From Paucibacter sp. B2R-40 (GTDB lineage Bacteria; Pseudomonadota; Gammaproteobacteria; Burkholderiales; Burkholderiaceae_C): DNA of 64,000 nt. Numbering within the stretch: the first letter of the stretch is position 1; each line of letters opens with the position of its first letter. Under the pieces are notes generated by a model that was given only the letters and a program-made list of their open reading frames with translations, was not told the origin of the DNA and did not search any database. Shown here piece by piece: positions 36,052 to 44,036 of this stretch. The stretch lies in NCBI RefSeq assembly GCF_025717555.1, contig NZ_JAJIRP010000003.1, positions 62,001-126,000 of the forward strand. Direction: 5' to 3'. The position numbers were made by a program, and so were the translations under genes.

Positions 36052-36266
36052 GGCAAACCTCCACAAGAGAGACTTTGCTGGGCTGCTTCGACGGCTCGCT
36101 TGAGAGCAAGCAAGTCGACTCGACGCAGATCATGTGCATTATTTCGACATCCACACCACAGACTTTAATCGCGGTGCGCTGATGTCGCCACTGTTTAACT
36201 GTAAAAAGACCCATCAATGGCGCTAAACGGCCTTGTAGAGCCTCTATATGCAACAGAGTAGCCCGT

Positions 36267-37256
36267 TTAGCCGACCAAATTAGCCAAGGTCAACAAGGCC
36301 AGCAAGAGCATCCACAGCACGACCGATCGCCAGATCAAGCCGACCACACTCTGCAAATGACCCAACTGCGGCAATTGCCCGGGCGTAGACCCATCGGCCA
36401 AGGTCGAATCAGCGTCCACGCCCGCATCAAAGGTCTTGCTGCGATCCGGCGTGATGCCGGGTGCGGCCACACCGCCCAGTTGCAGGCCCAAAGCTCCCGC
36501 AGCGGAGGCCAAAATAATGCCCTCGTTGGGGTGCAGCCAAAGCCCGGCGTCGCGCCGCCATCCGTTCACCGCTTCTTCAAAATTGCCGACAATGGTGAAA
36601 CCCACGGCTGTGAAGCGGGCCGGCAGATAGTCGATCAAGCCAAACAAGCGCCGCGACAACTGCATCAAACGCAGATTCGTCGGCGCATCCAAAGTGCGGC
36701 TCTTGAAAGCCCAGTAGCGGCTGACAAACTCGGCCATCCGGTAAAGCACCGCACCCGCTGGGCCAAGCCCTAGCGTTGACAACAAGACGAACCAGAAGAA
36801 CACGCCGAACACATGGCGATGTGCGGCCAATAGGGAATGCTCGATCGCATGCCGCACCAGCTCGGTCCGCGGCAATTCGCTGGCATCCAGATGTCGCCAC
36901 TCCGACAGCAGGCGGCGAGCCTCCAAATCATCACCGCGCTCCAAGGCGTCGCGGATATCGGTGAAGTAGTGACTGAACTGCCTGAACCCCAAGGTCAGAT
37001 ACAGCACCAGCATGTCCAGACCCAGAGCCAGCAGCAAGCTGAAGTGGCTAACGGTCAAATAGATCAGCACCGTCAACAGCGCCGGACCAAGCACGGTAAT
37101 ACACCAGACCACGGTCGCATGATGCTCACGGCCGGCGTCAAAATTCCGCCCCGTCCAGCGCACCCAGCCAATCACGCCTTGATGGATGCCATTGCCATGG
37201 CGCAAAGGTTTCAGCTGTTCACACAGCAAAGCAAGCAGGACCGCAAAGAAGTTCAT
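36267..37256 (-). CDS. CobD/CbiB-AmpE superfamily membrane protein
   Basis: A 329-residue integral membrane protein. The N-terminus MNFFAVLLALLCEQLKPL and the segments YFTDIRDALERGD, EHSLLAAHRHVFGVFFWF and AVLYRMAEF fit the family that contains the adenosylcobinamide-phosphate synthase CobD/CbiB and the beta-lactamase regulator AmpE. Four to five transmembrane segments are visible. No other cobalamin gene is nearby, and this position beside a Nudix gene is a betaproteobacterial arrangement, so an AmpE-like or unknown role is as likely as cobalamin synthesis. Confidence 0.8.
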   Translation of the reverse strand: MNFFAVLLALLCEQLKPLRHGNGIHQGVIGWVRWTGRNFDAGREHHATVVWCITVLGPALLTVLIYLTVSHFSLLLALGLDMLVLYLTLGFRQFSHYFTDIRDALERGDDLEARRLLSEWRHLDASELPRTELVRHAIEHSLLAAHRHVFGVFFWFVLLSTLGLGPAGAVLYRMAEFVSRYWAFKSRTLDAPTNLRLMQLSRRLFGLIDYLPARFTAVGFTIVGNFEEAVNGWRRDAGLWLHPNEGIILASAAGALGLQLGGVAAPGITPDRSKTFDAGVDADSTLADGSTPGQLPQLGHLQSVVGLIWRSVVLWMLLLALLTLANLVG

Positions 37257-37284
37257 GGGCGGGGATGATAGCGGGCGCGCGGGC

Positions 37285-37980
37285 TCACGCGCTGAGGAAA
37301 CGGTAGAAGTTACGTAGCATTGCAGCGGTTGCCCCCCAAATAAAGTATTCCGGTGAGTCCGGGCTCACCGCTGTGTTGCGCCAGGGCATCGACAAGAACT
37401 GCCGCCGGTCGCCGGCGAACTCAAACACATGGTGGCGATGATGTGCCGGTGTCATCAAAAACTGCAAAGGCACCTCGAAGGCCTCGGCCACTTCACCTTC
37501 ATGCAGTTTCAATTCAAAGCCGGGCTGGACCAAGGCCACCACCGGCGTCACTTGATAGGCCGTGACCGTGGTGTAGATGGGCAAACGCCCAAGCACTTCG
37601 ACAAAAGTGCTGGGCAGGCCAATCTCCTCTTCGGCTTCGCGCAAAGCGGTCGCTTCAAGTGAGGCATCTTGTGGCTCCACACGACCACCCGGCAGGCTGA
37701 TCTGCCCGGCATGATCACGCAGATGCTCGGTGCGTCGCGTCAGTAGCAAGCGCAAGCCGTCGGCATAGGCCACCAAGGGCAGCAGCACGGCCGCATGGGC
37801 CGGCGCACGGCCGGGCAATAGCCCGCCATCCCCAGCCAGCTCAGGCAGCCAACTGGGTGGATTGGCAAAGCGCTCGCGCAAGGCCGCGGGCGTCATTTGA
37901 GCCGCGGCGACAGCCGGCAAATGTTGATCGACCGAGCTGTACGGCACGGCTTGGGGATTCAAGATAGGAGGGCGAGCCAT
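37285..37980 (-). CDS. Nudix hydrolase, CoA pyrophosphatase (NudL) type
   Basis: Cleaves the diphosphate of coenzyme A and acyl-CoA derivatives. Starting at ATG 37980 (MARPPILN) it has 231 residues; a TTG 48 nt upstream is a weaker option. The Nudix helix LREAEEEIGL preceded by SLPGGRVEP is intact, and LLLTRRTEHLRDHAGQIS just before is the NudL-type signature. It lies between the CobD/AmpE-like gene (28-nt gap) and the S16 operon terminator. Confidence 0.9.
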   Translation of the reverse strand: MARPPILNPQAVPYSSVDQHLPAVAAAQMTPAALRERFANPPSWLPELAGDGGLLPGRAPAHAAVLLPLVAYADGLRLLLTRRTEHLRDHAGQISLPGGRVEPQDASLEATALREAEEEIGLPSTFVEVLGRLPIYTTVTAYQVTPVVALVQPGFELKLHEGEVAEAFEVPLQFLMTPAHHRHHVFEFAGDRRQFLSMPWRNTAVSPDSPEYFIWGATAAMLRNFYRFLSA

Positions 37981-38020
37981 GTTCAGAGCATAGGGGAAGT
38001 GTTGAAGCTCACGCTCTGGA

Positions 38021-38054
38021 AACGACAAAGCCGCCCTGAGGCGGCTTTGTCGTT
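38021..38054 (-). terminator. terminator of the rpsP-rimM-trmD-rplS operon
   Basis: The perfect 15-bp inverted repeat AACGACAAAGCCGCC / GGCGGCTTTGTCGTT has a CTGA loop and lies about 65 bp beyond the rplS stop. The stem includes A/T-rich ends that provide the T stretch. Confidence 0.85.
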
Positions 38055-38117
38055 GGGCGGCGGCGGCAAAAATTACCGCAACCGGTTTCCCGAATCTCGA
38101 CTTGCGTCGAAATTCAA

Positions 38118-38471
38118 TCAGCCCAATTTTTCCTTGATTCGAGCCGACTTGCCCGAACGATCACGCAAATAGTACAGCTTGGCACGACGCACAGCGCCGC
38201 GACGTTTGACCACGATCGAAGCGATCAGCGGGCTGTACAGCTGGAACGTACGCTCGACGCCTTCGCCATTCGAAATCTTACGAACGATGAAGCTGGAGTT
38301 CAGGCCACGATTGCGCTTGGCAATCACGACGCCTTCGAATGCCTGCACACGCTTGCGTGTACCTTCAACGACGTTGACGCTGACAATCACTGTATCGCCG
38401 GGGCAATAGTCAGGGAATGCCTTGTTCAGACGAGCAACTTCTTCGTGCTCAAGGGTTTGGATCAAGTCCAC
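38118..38471 (-). CDS. rplS: 50S ribosomal protein L19
   Basis: A 117-residue protein at the 30S-50S interface. Diagnostic segments are [35 protein letters not shown] and [14 protein letters not shown], with the basic [18 protein letters not shown] end. The start codon is GTG at 38471, supported by AGGAG about 7 nt upstream. It is the last gene of the S16 operon, 162 bp after trmD; a small hairpin in that gap may tune expression. Confidence 0.98.
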   Translation of the reverse strand: MDLIQTLEHEEVARLNKAFPDYCPGDTVIVSVNVVEGTRKRVQAFEGVVIAKRNRGLNSSFIVRKISNGEGVERTFQLYSPLIASIVVKRRGAVRRAKLYYLRDRSGKSARIKEKLG

Positions 38472-38633
38472 AGAGTTCTCCTAATGATCATGGTGGCATC
38501 AAGCTAAACGGACCAACATGGCCGCCAATTTACTGATTCAAGTTCACCGCAGCACTGCAAGCAGTTCAACGCAGACTCAAATCGACCCACCAGAGGATCG
38601 AACAGCCGATGATTATAGCCCAGATTTCTCGGG

Positions 38634-39440
38634 CTAGCAGTCTTTCATATCCTTGGAAGCTATTTTTGCGAGTTCCCGCAAGAATCGCTCATCGTTCTTG
38701 CTCAATGCTCCCGCCTGCCGCGCCTGCTCAATCAATTCCGGCCTTCGATTTTGGGTGATCTCAAGCGAGCGCTCGCGCCGCCATTTGGCGATATTGGCAT
38801 GGTGCCCCGACATCAAGATCGTCGGCACTGACAAGACCTCGTCGGACCCATCTAGACCGGTCAAGACCTCGGGCCGGCTGTAATGAGGGCAATCCAGCAA
38901 GCCATCCGAAAAACTATCCTGCTGATGCGATTGGGCGTCATTCAAAACACCGTCTTGCAAGCGCGCAATCGCGTCCAACAGCGCCAAGGCAGGTAACTCA
39001 CCGCCCGACAAGACAAAGTCACCCAAGCTCAATTCCAACGTCACATGACGATCTAGAAAACGCTGATCCATGCCCTCGTAGCGACCGCAAAGCAAGACGC
39101 CACCCGGCCCTTTGGCCAAGTCGCGCACCAGGCTTTGCGTGATAGGCAGGCCGGTTGGGCTGAAATGAATGATGGCGGGGCCAGTGATGTCTTGGGCTGC
39201 CACTTGGCGCTCAAGCTTGACTGCCGCCAAAGCGCGCTCCAGCGGCTCGGCCAGCATCACCATGCCGGGGCCGCCGCCGAAAGGCCGGTCATCGACACGG
39301 CGGTAGTTGTCTTCGGCAAAGTCGCGCAATTGCCAAAGCCGCACATCGACCTGCGCGCTCTCGAAGGCGCGTCGGGTGACGCCATGACTGAGGTGCGGCC
39401 CGAATAGCTCGGGGAATAAGGTGATGACGTCAAAGCGCAT
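38634..39440 (-). CDS. trmD: tRNA (guanine37-N1)-methyltransferase
   Basis: Essential enzyme making m1G37 to prevent +1 frameshifting. 268 residues. The N-terminal [13 protein letters not shown], the catalytic [14 protein letters not shown] and the trefoil-knot SAM site ([26 protein letters not shown]) are all intact. It is 17 nt downstream of rimM in the conserved operon. Confidence 0.98.
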   Translation of the reverse strand: MRFDVITLFPELFGPHLSHGVTRRAFESAQVDVRLWQLRDFAEDNYRRVDDRPFGGGPGMVMLAEPLERALAAVKLERQVAAQDITGPAIIHFSPTGLPITQSLVRDLAKGPGGVLLCGRYEGMDQRFLDRHVTLELSLGDFVLSGGELPALALLDAIARLQDGVLNDAQSHQQDSFSDGLLDCPHYSRPEVLTGLDGSDEVLSVPTILMSGHHANIAKWRRERSLEITQNRRPELIEQARQAGALSKNDERFLRELAKIASKDMKDC

Positions 39441-39457
39441 ATTGCGCCGACCCGGAC

Positions 39458-40084
39458 TCAGAAGTCCAAGCCCCAGTCAACCGTGATCTGGCGCTGCTCA
39501 AGATCGACGTCGTCAACAAAGGCCGCCACAAACGGCACCAGGCGTTCCTGATCCGGCTTGATGGGCGCAGTAAAACCCGGCGGCATGATGCGCAGCACAC
39601 TGTGCGGCCCTGCGTCAATCAAACCGATGACTTCCCCCAAGGCTTCGCCCTGCCGATTGACGACGTTCAAGCCAATCAGATCAACCCAGTAATACTCATC
39701 CGGGTTGGTACTCGGAAAAGCCGAGCGCGAAATGAAGATGCGCGCTCCGCGCAGTGCTTCAGCCGCGTTGCGATCCGCGACATCTTGGACGCTGGCAACA
39801 ATGCCCTCGCCATGCTCGCGAATCGAAAGAATTTTTAACAGTCGTGGCAGCGGCTTGCTGCGCACCACGGCTGGGCCCTTCCCCTCGCTCGTCTCGTTCG
39901 GTCTTAAAAACCAACGCCGCGAAGAAAAAAGCGCCTGGGCATCGCTGGAATAGGCTTGCACCCTGATCCAGCCCTTGACACCCCAGGCATCAAGAATGCA
40001 CCCGACCTCGATCGCATCTTCTGGCCAAGCCTGCTCCGTGGAGCCAACAGCAGAAGTCTGGAGTTCGGTAGGTGCTCTTGTCAT
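39458..40084 (-). CDS. rimM: 16S rRNA processing/30S maturation factor RimM
   Basis: Assists assembly of the 30S head and binds S19. The 208-residue protein has a slightly long N-terminus; the RimM beta-barrel begins at [19 protein letters not shown]. The PRC-like C-domain has [13 protein letters not shown] and GPHSVLRI, and the [21 protein letters not shown] end is typical. It is placed 12 nt after rpsP and before trmD, as in most proteobacteria. Confidence 0.97.
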   Translation of the reverse strand: MTRAPTELQTSAVGSTEQAWPEDAIEVGCILDAWGVKGWIRVQAYSSDAQALFSSRRWFLRPNETSEGKGPAVVRSKPLPRLLKILSIREHGEGIVASVQDVADRNAAEALRGARIFISRSAFPSTNPDEYYWVDLIGLNVVNRQGEALGEVIGLIDAGPHSVLRIMPPGFTAPIKPDQERLVPFVAAFVDDVDLEQRQITVDWGLDF

Positions 40085-40096
40085 TTGGCGGGCAGC

Positions 40097-40348
40097 TTAG
40101 ACTGCAGCCTTCTTGGACTGGGTCACCAGACGCTCAACGGTAGGCGACAACTGGGCGCCAACGCCGATCCAGTAGTTGACGCGGTCAAGTGCGACACGCA
40201 GTGGCTCGGCAGCACCGGAAGCCACGGGGTTGTAAAAACCCACGCGCTCGATGAAGCGGCCGTCACGGCGCTGCTGGCTGTTTGCCACAACGATGTTATA
40301 GAAGGGGCGCTTCTTGGAGCCGCCGCGAGCCAATCGAATTACAACCAT
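40097..40348 (-). CDS. rpsP: 30S ribosomal protein S16
   Basis: An 83-residue 30S protein. [20 protein letters not shown] is the standard N-terminus and fixes the start at 40348 (AGGA nearby upstream); the frame is open another 198 nt but without homology. [15 protein letters not shown] is the second landmark. It is the first gene of the S16 operon; the 238 bp upstream carry its promoter and face the divergent GNAT gene. Confidence 0.98.
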   Translation of the reverse strand: MVVIRLARGGSKKRPFYNIVVANSQQRRDGRFIERVGFYNPVASGAAEPLRVALDRVNYWIGVGAQLSPTVERLVTQSKKAAV

Positions 40349-40586
40349 GATGTTTCCTATGAATCTATTGCATCCATCGCACCAGGAGACACTCAGGGCG
40401 AGTAGATCGGAGTGACGATGCGCAAGATTGAATCGCAAAAAAGCAAGTCCCGTCCCGCACAGCCGCCGTGGTTGGCCCTGTAGATACGCCAAACCTTCTT
40501 TGAGCTTACTTTGAATGTAAGTCTCTGAAGATTCAACCAGCGCCAAAACCCAGCATTATAAACTCACGCAATCAACTCAGACACAT

Positions 40587-41162
40587 ATGAACTCAGAAAA
40601 GCTCAAATTCATCGATTCCTTGACGATCAGACCCAGCGAGGAGGCCGACCTCGGCGCCATCCAGGCGATCTATGCGATCGCCGTTCAACAAGGCACCGGC
40701 ACCTTCGAAACCGAGGCTCCATCGCTCGATGAGATGGCCCGCAGGCGCGCCGAAGTGCTGGGTCGCAACTTGCCCTGGTTGGTGGCCGAGGCCGGCGGCC
40801 AAGTTCTGGGCTATGCCTATGCCAACTACTTCCGCCCTCGCCTGGCCTACCGTTTTTGCCTGGAGGATTCGATCTATCTGCACCCGCAATCGCAGGGCAA
40901 AGGTCTGGGCAAGCTGCTGTTGGCCGAGCTGATTGCTCGCTGCGAACAGCAAGGTGCGCGACAGATGCTGGCCGTGATTGGTGACGCCGACAACCAGGGC
41001 TCGATTGGCATCCACCGCTCGCTGGGCTTCGCGCATACGGGCGTGCTGAAAAGCGCCGGCTGGAAGTTTGGCCGCTGGCTGGATGTGGTGATGATGCAGC
41101 GCGAACTCGGGCAAGGAGCCCAATGCAACCCAGAAGGCAACCCAGAAGGCAACCCAGCATGA
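40587..41162 (+). CDS. GNAT N-acetyltransferase (phosphinothricin/methionine-sulfoximine acetyltransferase-like)
   Basis: A 191-residue acetyl-CoA-dependent transferase of the PAT/MddA group. It shows LTIRPSEEADLGAIQAIYA, GTFETEAPSLDEM, the acetyl-CoA loop QSQGKGLGKLLL and the substrate segment NQGSIGIHRSLGF. Relatives acetylate the amino group of phosphinothricin and methionine derivatives. The C-terminus ends in NPEG-NPEG-NPA, encoded by a 12-nt tandem repeat that also lies over the start of the next gene. Confidence 0.88.
   Translation: MNSEKLKFIDSLTIRPSEEADLGAIQAIYAIAVQQGTGTFETEAPSLDEMARRRAEVLGRNLPWLVAEAGGQVLGYAYANYFRPRLAYRFCLEDSIYLHPQSQGKGLGKLLLAELIARCEQQGARQMLAVIGDADNQGSIGIHRSLGFAHTGVLKSAGWKFGRWLDVVMMQRELGQGAQCNPEGNPEGNPA
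41127..41157 (+). repeat. 12-nt tandem repeat at a gene overlap
   Basis: Two exact copies of AACCCAGAAGGC plus a partial third unit. In the GNAT frame they read NPEG-NPEG-NPA; in the frame of the following gene (if translated from ATG 41123) they read QPRR-type units. The GNAT stop overlaps ATG 41159 directly after the repeat. Confidence 0.9.
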
Positions 41163-41623
41163 GCGGCGCCACGAAGTCGCACTACAAATCAAAAACCATC
41201 GCCGCCTGGGTGGCCTTGTTGCTGGGCAGTTTTGGCCTGCACAGGCTGTATCTATACGGTTGGCGCGACCGCCTGGCTTGGCTGCACCCTATGCCCACGC
41301 TGGCGGGCCTCTACGGCGTACAGCGCATGGAGCTATTGGGCCAGGACGACAGACTCAGCTGGCTGCTGATACCGTTATTAGGCTTGATGTTGGTGAACGC
41401 GACACTGTGCGCCATCATCTACGGCCTCAAGCCCGATGAAAAATGGGACGCGCAACACAATCCCGGTCAAGCCGGCCGCCCGAACGGCTGGGGCGCCATC
41501 CTGGCGGTGATCGCCAGTTTGCTGATAGGCGGCACCTGCTTGATGGCCACGATTGCCTTCAGTGCCCAGCGCTATTTCGAAAGCCAAGTCGAAGCGGAGC
41601 CGATCAAGCCGCTCGGCGAATAA
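41159..41623 (+). CDS. TM2/NINE-like small membrane protein
   Basis: A 154-residue protein from ATG 41159, coupled to the GNAT stop (ATGA). Three to four hydrophobic segments are seen, the first with KTIAAWVALLLGSFGLHRLY, the usual TM2/NINE pattern including the Gly-x-x-Gly-x-His motif. An alternative ATG at 41123 has GGAG only 4 nt upstream and would add the repeat-encoded QPRRQPRRQP segment. The function of the family is unknown. Confidence 0.8.
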   Translation: MSGATKSHYKSKTIAAWVALLLGSFGLHRLYLYGWRDRLAWLHPMPTLAGLYGVQRMELLGQDDRLSWLLIPLLGLMLVNATLCAIIYGLKPDEKWDAQHNPGQAGRPNGWGAILAVIASLLIGGTCLMATIAFSAQRYFESQVEAEPIKPLGE

Positions 41624-41625
41624 TC

Positions 41626-41660
41626 AAAAGGCCTGGACATTGAAAAATGCAGGCCCTTTT
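41626..41660. terminator. bidirectional terminator between TM2 and PiT genes
   Basis: AAAAGGCCTG and CAGGCCCTTTT pair with one bulged base, enclosing CATTGAAAAATG, which can itself pair. It lies between convergent genes. Confidence 0.7.
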
Positions 41661-41687
41661 GATACCACTTGCTCCCGCATCCACAAC

Positions 41688-42698
41688 TCAGAACAAGACA
41701 AAGCTGACCCAATAAAACAGCCCCGCTACCAGGGCCGACGCAGGAATCGTGAAGATCCAGGCCCAGATGATGGAGCCGGCCACACCCCAGCGCACACCGG
41801 ATGCACGCTGCACCGAACCAACACCGACGATGGCGCCGGTGATGGTGTGTGTGGTCGAGACCGGAATGCCCAGCGTTGTCGCCAAGAACAGGGTGATGGC
41901 GCCACCGGTTTCGGCGCAAAAGCCTCCAACCGGCTTGAGTTTGGTGATCTTCTGCCCCATGGTCCGCACAATCCGCCAGCCGCCGAACATCGTGCCCATG
42001 CCGATGGCAATATAGCAACTCGCGATCACCCAGGTCGGCGGACTCTCGTCCTGCGCGGACATATAGCCCGAAGCCACCAAGAGCAGCCAGATCAAGCCGA
42101 TCGTCTTCTGCGCATCATTGCCGCCGTGACCCAGGCTATAGAGGCCCGCAGAAACCAGCTGCAAGCGCCGAAACCACCCATCGGCGCGCAACGGTGAGCT
42201 GCGCCTGAACAACCAAGCCACGATCACCATCATCATCGAGCCCAACAAGAACCCCAGCAAGGGCGACACAAAGATGAACAAAATCGTCTTGGTCAAGCCT
42301 GACGCTATCAATGCACCCGGCCCGGCCTTGGAGATCACCGCGCCGGTGATGCCGCCGATCAAGGCATGTGACGAACTCGACGGAATGCCGTACCACCAGG
42401 TGATGACGTTCCAGGCGATGGCACCTATCAAGGCGCCGAAGATCACATGATGGTCGACCGCGCCGGGATCCACGATGCCCCGGCCAATCGTGCTGGCCAC
42501 CTTCAACTGGAAGATCGAGATGGCCAACACATTGAAAAAGGCCGCAAACAGGACAGCCTGCTGCGGTTTCAAGACGCCGGTGGACACCACCGTCGCAATC
42601 GAATTGGCCGCGTCATGAAAGCCGTTCATGAAATCGAACAACAGGGCCAAGATCACCAGCAAGGCAACCACCCAAAAGGCGAGCTGTACCGACTGCAT
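41688..42698 (-). CDS. PiT-family inorganic phosphate transporter
   Basis: Low-affinity, proton-coupled phosphate (metal-phosphate) symporter. The 336-residue protein has about ten transmembrane segments and the duplicated PiT signatures: FDFMNGFHDAANSIATVVSTG in the N-half and YSLGHGGNDAQKTIG in the C-half. VSTTHTITGAIVGVG supplies the late Ser-Thr-rich motif. It is 10 nt downstream of a DUF47 gene, the usual PiT partner. Confidence 0.95.
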   Translation of the reverse strand: MQSVQLAFWVVALLVILALLFDFMNGFHDAANSIATVVSTGVLKPQQAVLFAAFFNVLAISIFQLKVASTIGRGIVDPGAVDHHVIFGALIGAIAWNVITWWYGIPSSSSHALIGGITGAVISKAGPGALIASGLTKTILFIFVSPLLGFLLGSMMMVIVAWLFRRSSPLRADGWFRRLQLVSAGLYSLGHGGNDAQKTIGLIWLLLVASGYMSAQDESPPTWVIASCYIAIGMGTMFGGWRIVRTMGQKITKLKPVGGFCAETGGAITLFLATTLGIPVSTTHTITGAIVGVGSVQRASGVRWGVAGSIIWAWIFTIPASALVAGLFYWVSFVLF

Positions 42699-42708
42699 TG
42701 CGCGCGAC

Positions 42709-43356
42709 TCAGGAGTTCTCGAGGACGATGCCCTCGATCAAATTGGCCACGTCTTCGCAGCGGTCGGAGATCGACTCCAGTTGCTCGTAGATCGCCTTCA
42801 ATTTGATCAACTCGCGCACGTCTTCCTCTTCACGAAACAGCTTTGACATCGCCGAGCGCATCACCCGATCAGCATCCGACTCCAACTTGTCGATCTCCTC
42901 GCAGGCCTTGATGGCCGCTTCGGCCGTTTTCGGCTCGCTCAGCTTGGGCAACAAAGACACCGCATGCTGAACCCGCTCACAACAGCGCACGCTCAAGTCA
43001 CCCAGCCGCAAGACGTCCTCCGGAATGCGGCGCACATCGTACAAAGACAGGGTTTCGGTGGAGTCCTGCAGCAGATCAAGCACATCGTCCATCGCATTGA
43101 TCAAACCGTGAATTTGCTCGCGGTCGATCGGCGTGATGAAGGTCAGATGCAGAGCCCGGTTGACCTCCGCGGTGATCCGGTCGGCTTGATGCTCAGCTTT
43201 ATCAACCTCGGCAGCGTACTTTTCACGCAAGGCCACATCGTCATAGTTCTGCAGCATCAACATGAAGGAGCGCGCCCCTTCTGAGATCTGGTGACCATGC
43301 TCGTTGAAAAGCTCGAAAAAATTGCCCTCCCGGGGCAGCAACTTGCCAAAAAACAT
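42709..43356 (-). CDS. DUF47/PhoU-like phosphate transport regulator
   Basis: A 215-residue all-helical protein of the DUF47 (PhoU_div) family that accompanies PiT transporters. The start at ATG 43356 follows AGGAGA. Helical signatures are EHQADRITAEVNRALHLTF, TPIDREQIHGLINAMDDVLD and YEQLESISDRCEDVANLIEG, with metal-binding Glu/Asp-rich faces. It is co-transcribed with the transporter and probably modulates phosphate flux. Confidence 0.94.
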   Translation of the reverse strand: MFFGKLLPREGNFFELFNEHGHQISEGARSFMLMLQNYDDVALREKYAAEVDKAEHQADRITAEVNRALHLTFITPIDREQIHGLINAMDDVLDLLQDSTETLSLYDVRRIPEDVLRLGDLSVRCCERVQHAVSLLPKLSEPKTAEAAIKACEEIDKLESDADRVMRSAMSKLFREEEDVRELIKLKAIYEQLESISDRCEDVANLIEGIVLENS

Positions 43357-43412
43357 GAATTCTCCTGAGGCGCGGGCCGCGAAATATCGCAAAGCCGCGC
43401 AAAGTCACCGAA

Positions 43413-43430
43413 TTGACATCAAAGTGTCAT
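43413..43430. promoter_or_regulatory. Pho-box-like sequence or inverted repeat
   Basis: TTGACAT-CAAA-GTGTCAT resembles two Pho half-sites (consensus CTGTCAT) 11 bp apart, 57 bp upstream of the DUF47 start. It is oriented opposite to the gene and can equally be read as the inverted repeat TGACA-N6-TGTCA. PhoB control is possible but not established. Confidence 0.25.
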
Positions 43431-43529
43431 CTTCCATACGGGCAGGAGTGTAAGGGCGTGATCAAGCTATCGAACAGAGCACATACCCATCCGTCGCAAA
43501 TGCGGTGCTACTTCAACAGCAATGCCACG

Positions 43530-44036
43530 CTACAGCTTCAGAGCCGACTCCGCCCGCACCAAGACCTGCCCCGCCACTGAGGGCAAATAAGCCGACAGAT
43601 CACCCAGGCCGGGCGCCGTCAGCGCCGGATTCAATTCAAGCAAGGGCAGCAAGACAAAGGCGCGCTGATGCAGGCGCGGGTGCGGCAGCGTCAATCGCGC
43701 GCTGGTGATTTGACGATCGCCATAGAGCAGCAAATCAAGATCCAAGGTGCGCGGCGCATTGACGAAGGGGCGCAGCCGTCCATGTTCAAGCTCGATGGCC
43801 AGCAAGCGCTCAAGCAAATCTTGCGGGGCCAGTGTCGATTCAACGCAGGCCACTGCGTTCAAATAGTCCGGGCCGCCGGCCTCGACCGGCGCACTGCGGT
43901 AGGCGTTTGAAACCGCCAACAAGCGGACTTGCGCCGTGGACGCCAAGGCGGCCAAGGCCAGACTCAGCGTCTGCGCCAGGTCGCCCAAGTTGGCACCCAG
44001 GCCGATATAGGCCAACCTGGGCTCTGCCGGTATCAA
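43530..44036 (-). CDS. folK: 2-amino-4-hydroxy-6-hydroxymethyldihydropteridine diphosphokinase
   Basis: Transfers pyrophosphate from ATP to the pterin in folate synthesis. The 168-residue protein shows AYIGLGANLGD at the N-terminus and the HPPK signature RPFVNAPRTLDLDLLLYGD, then LPHPRLHQRAFVL. The start codon is TTG at 44036 overlapping the pcnB stop (TTGA), the only reasonable start in front of the conserved region. A pcnB-folK order is typical for the group. Confidence 0.96.
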   Translation of the reverse strand: MIPAEPRLAYIGLGANLGDLAQTLSLALAALASTAQVRLLAVSNAYRSAPVEAGGPDYLNAVACVESTLAPQDLLERLLAIELEHGRLRPFVNAPRTLDLDLLLYGDRQITSARLTLPHPRLHQRAFVLLPLLELNPALTAPGLGDLSAYLPSVAGQVLVRAESALKL

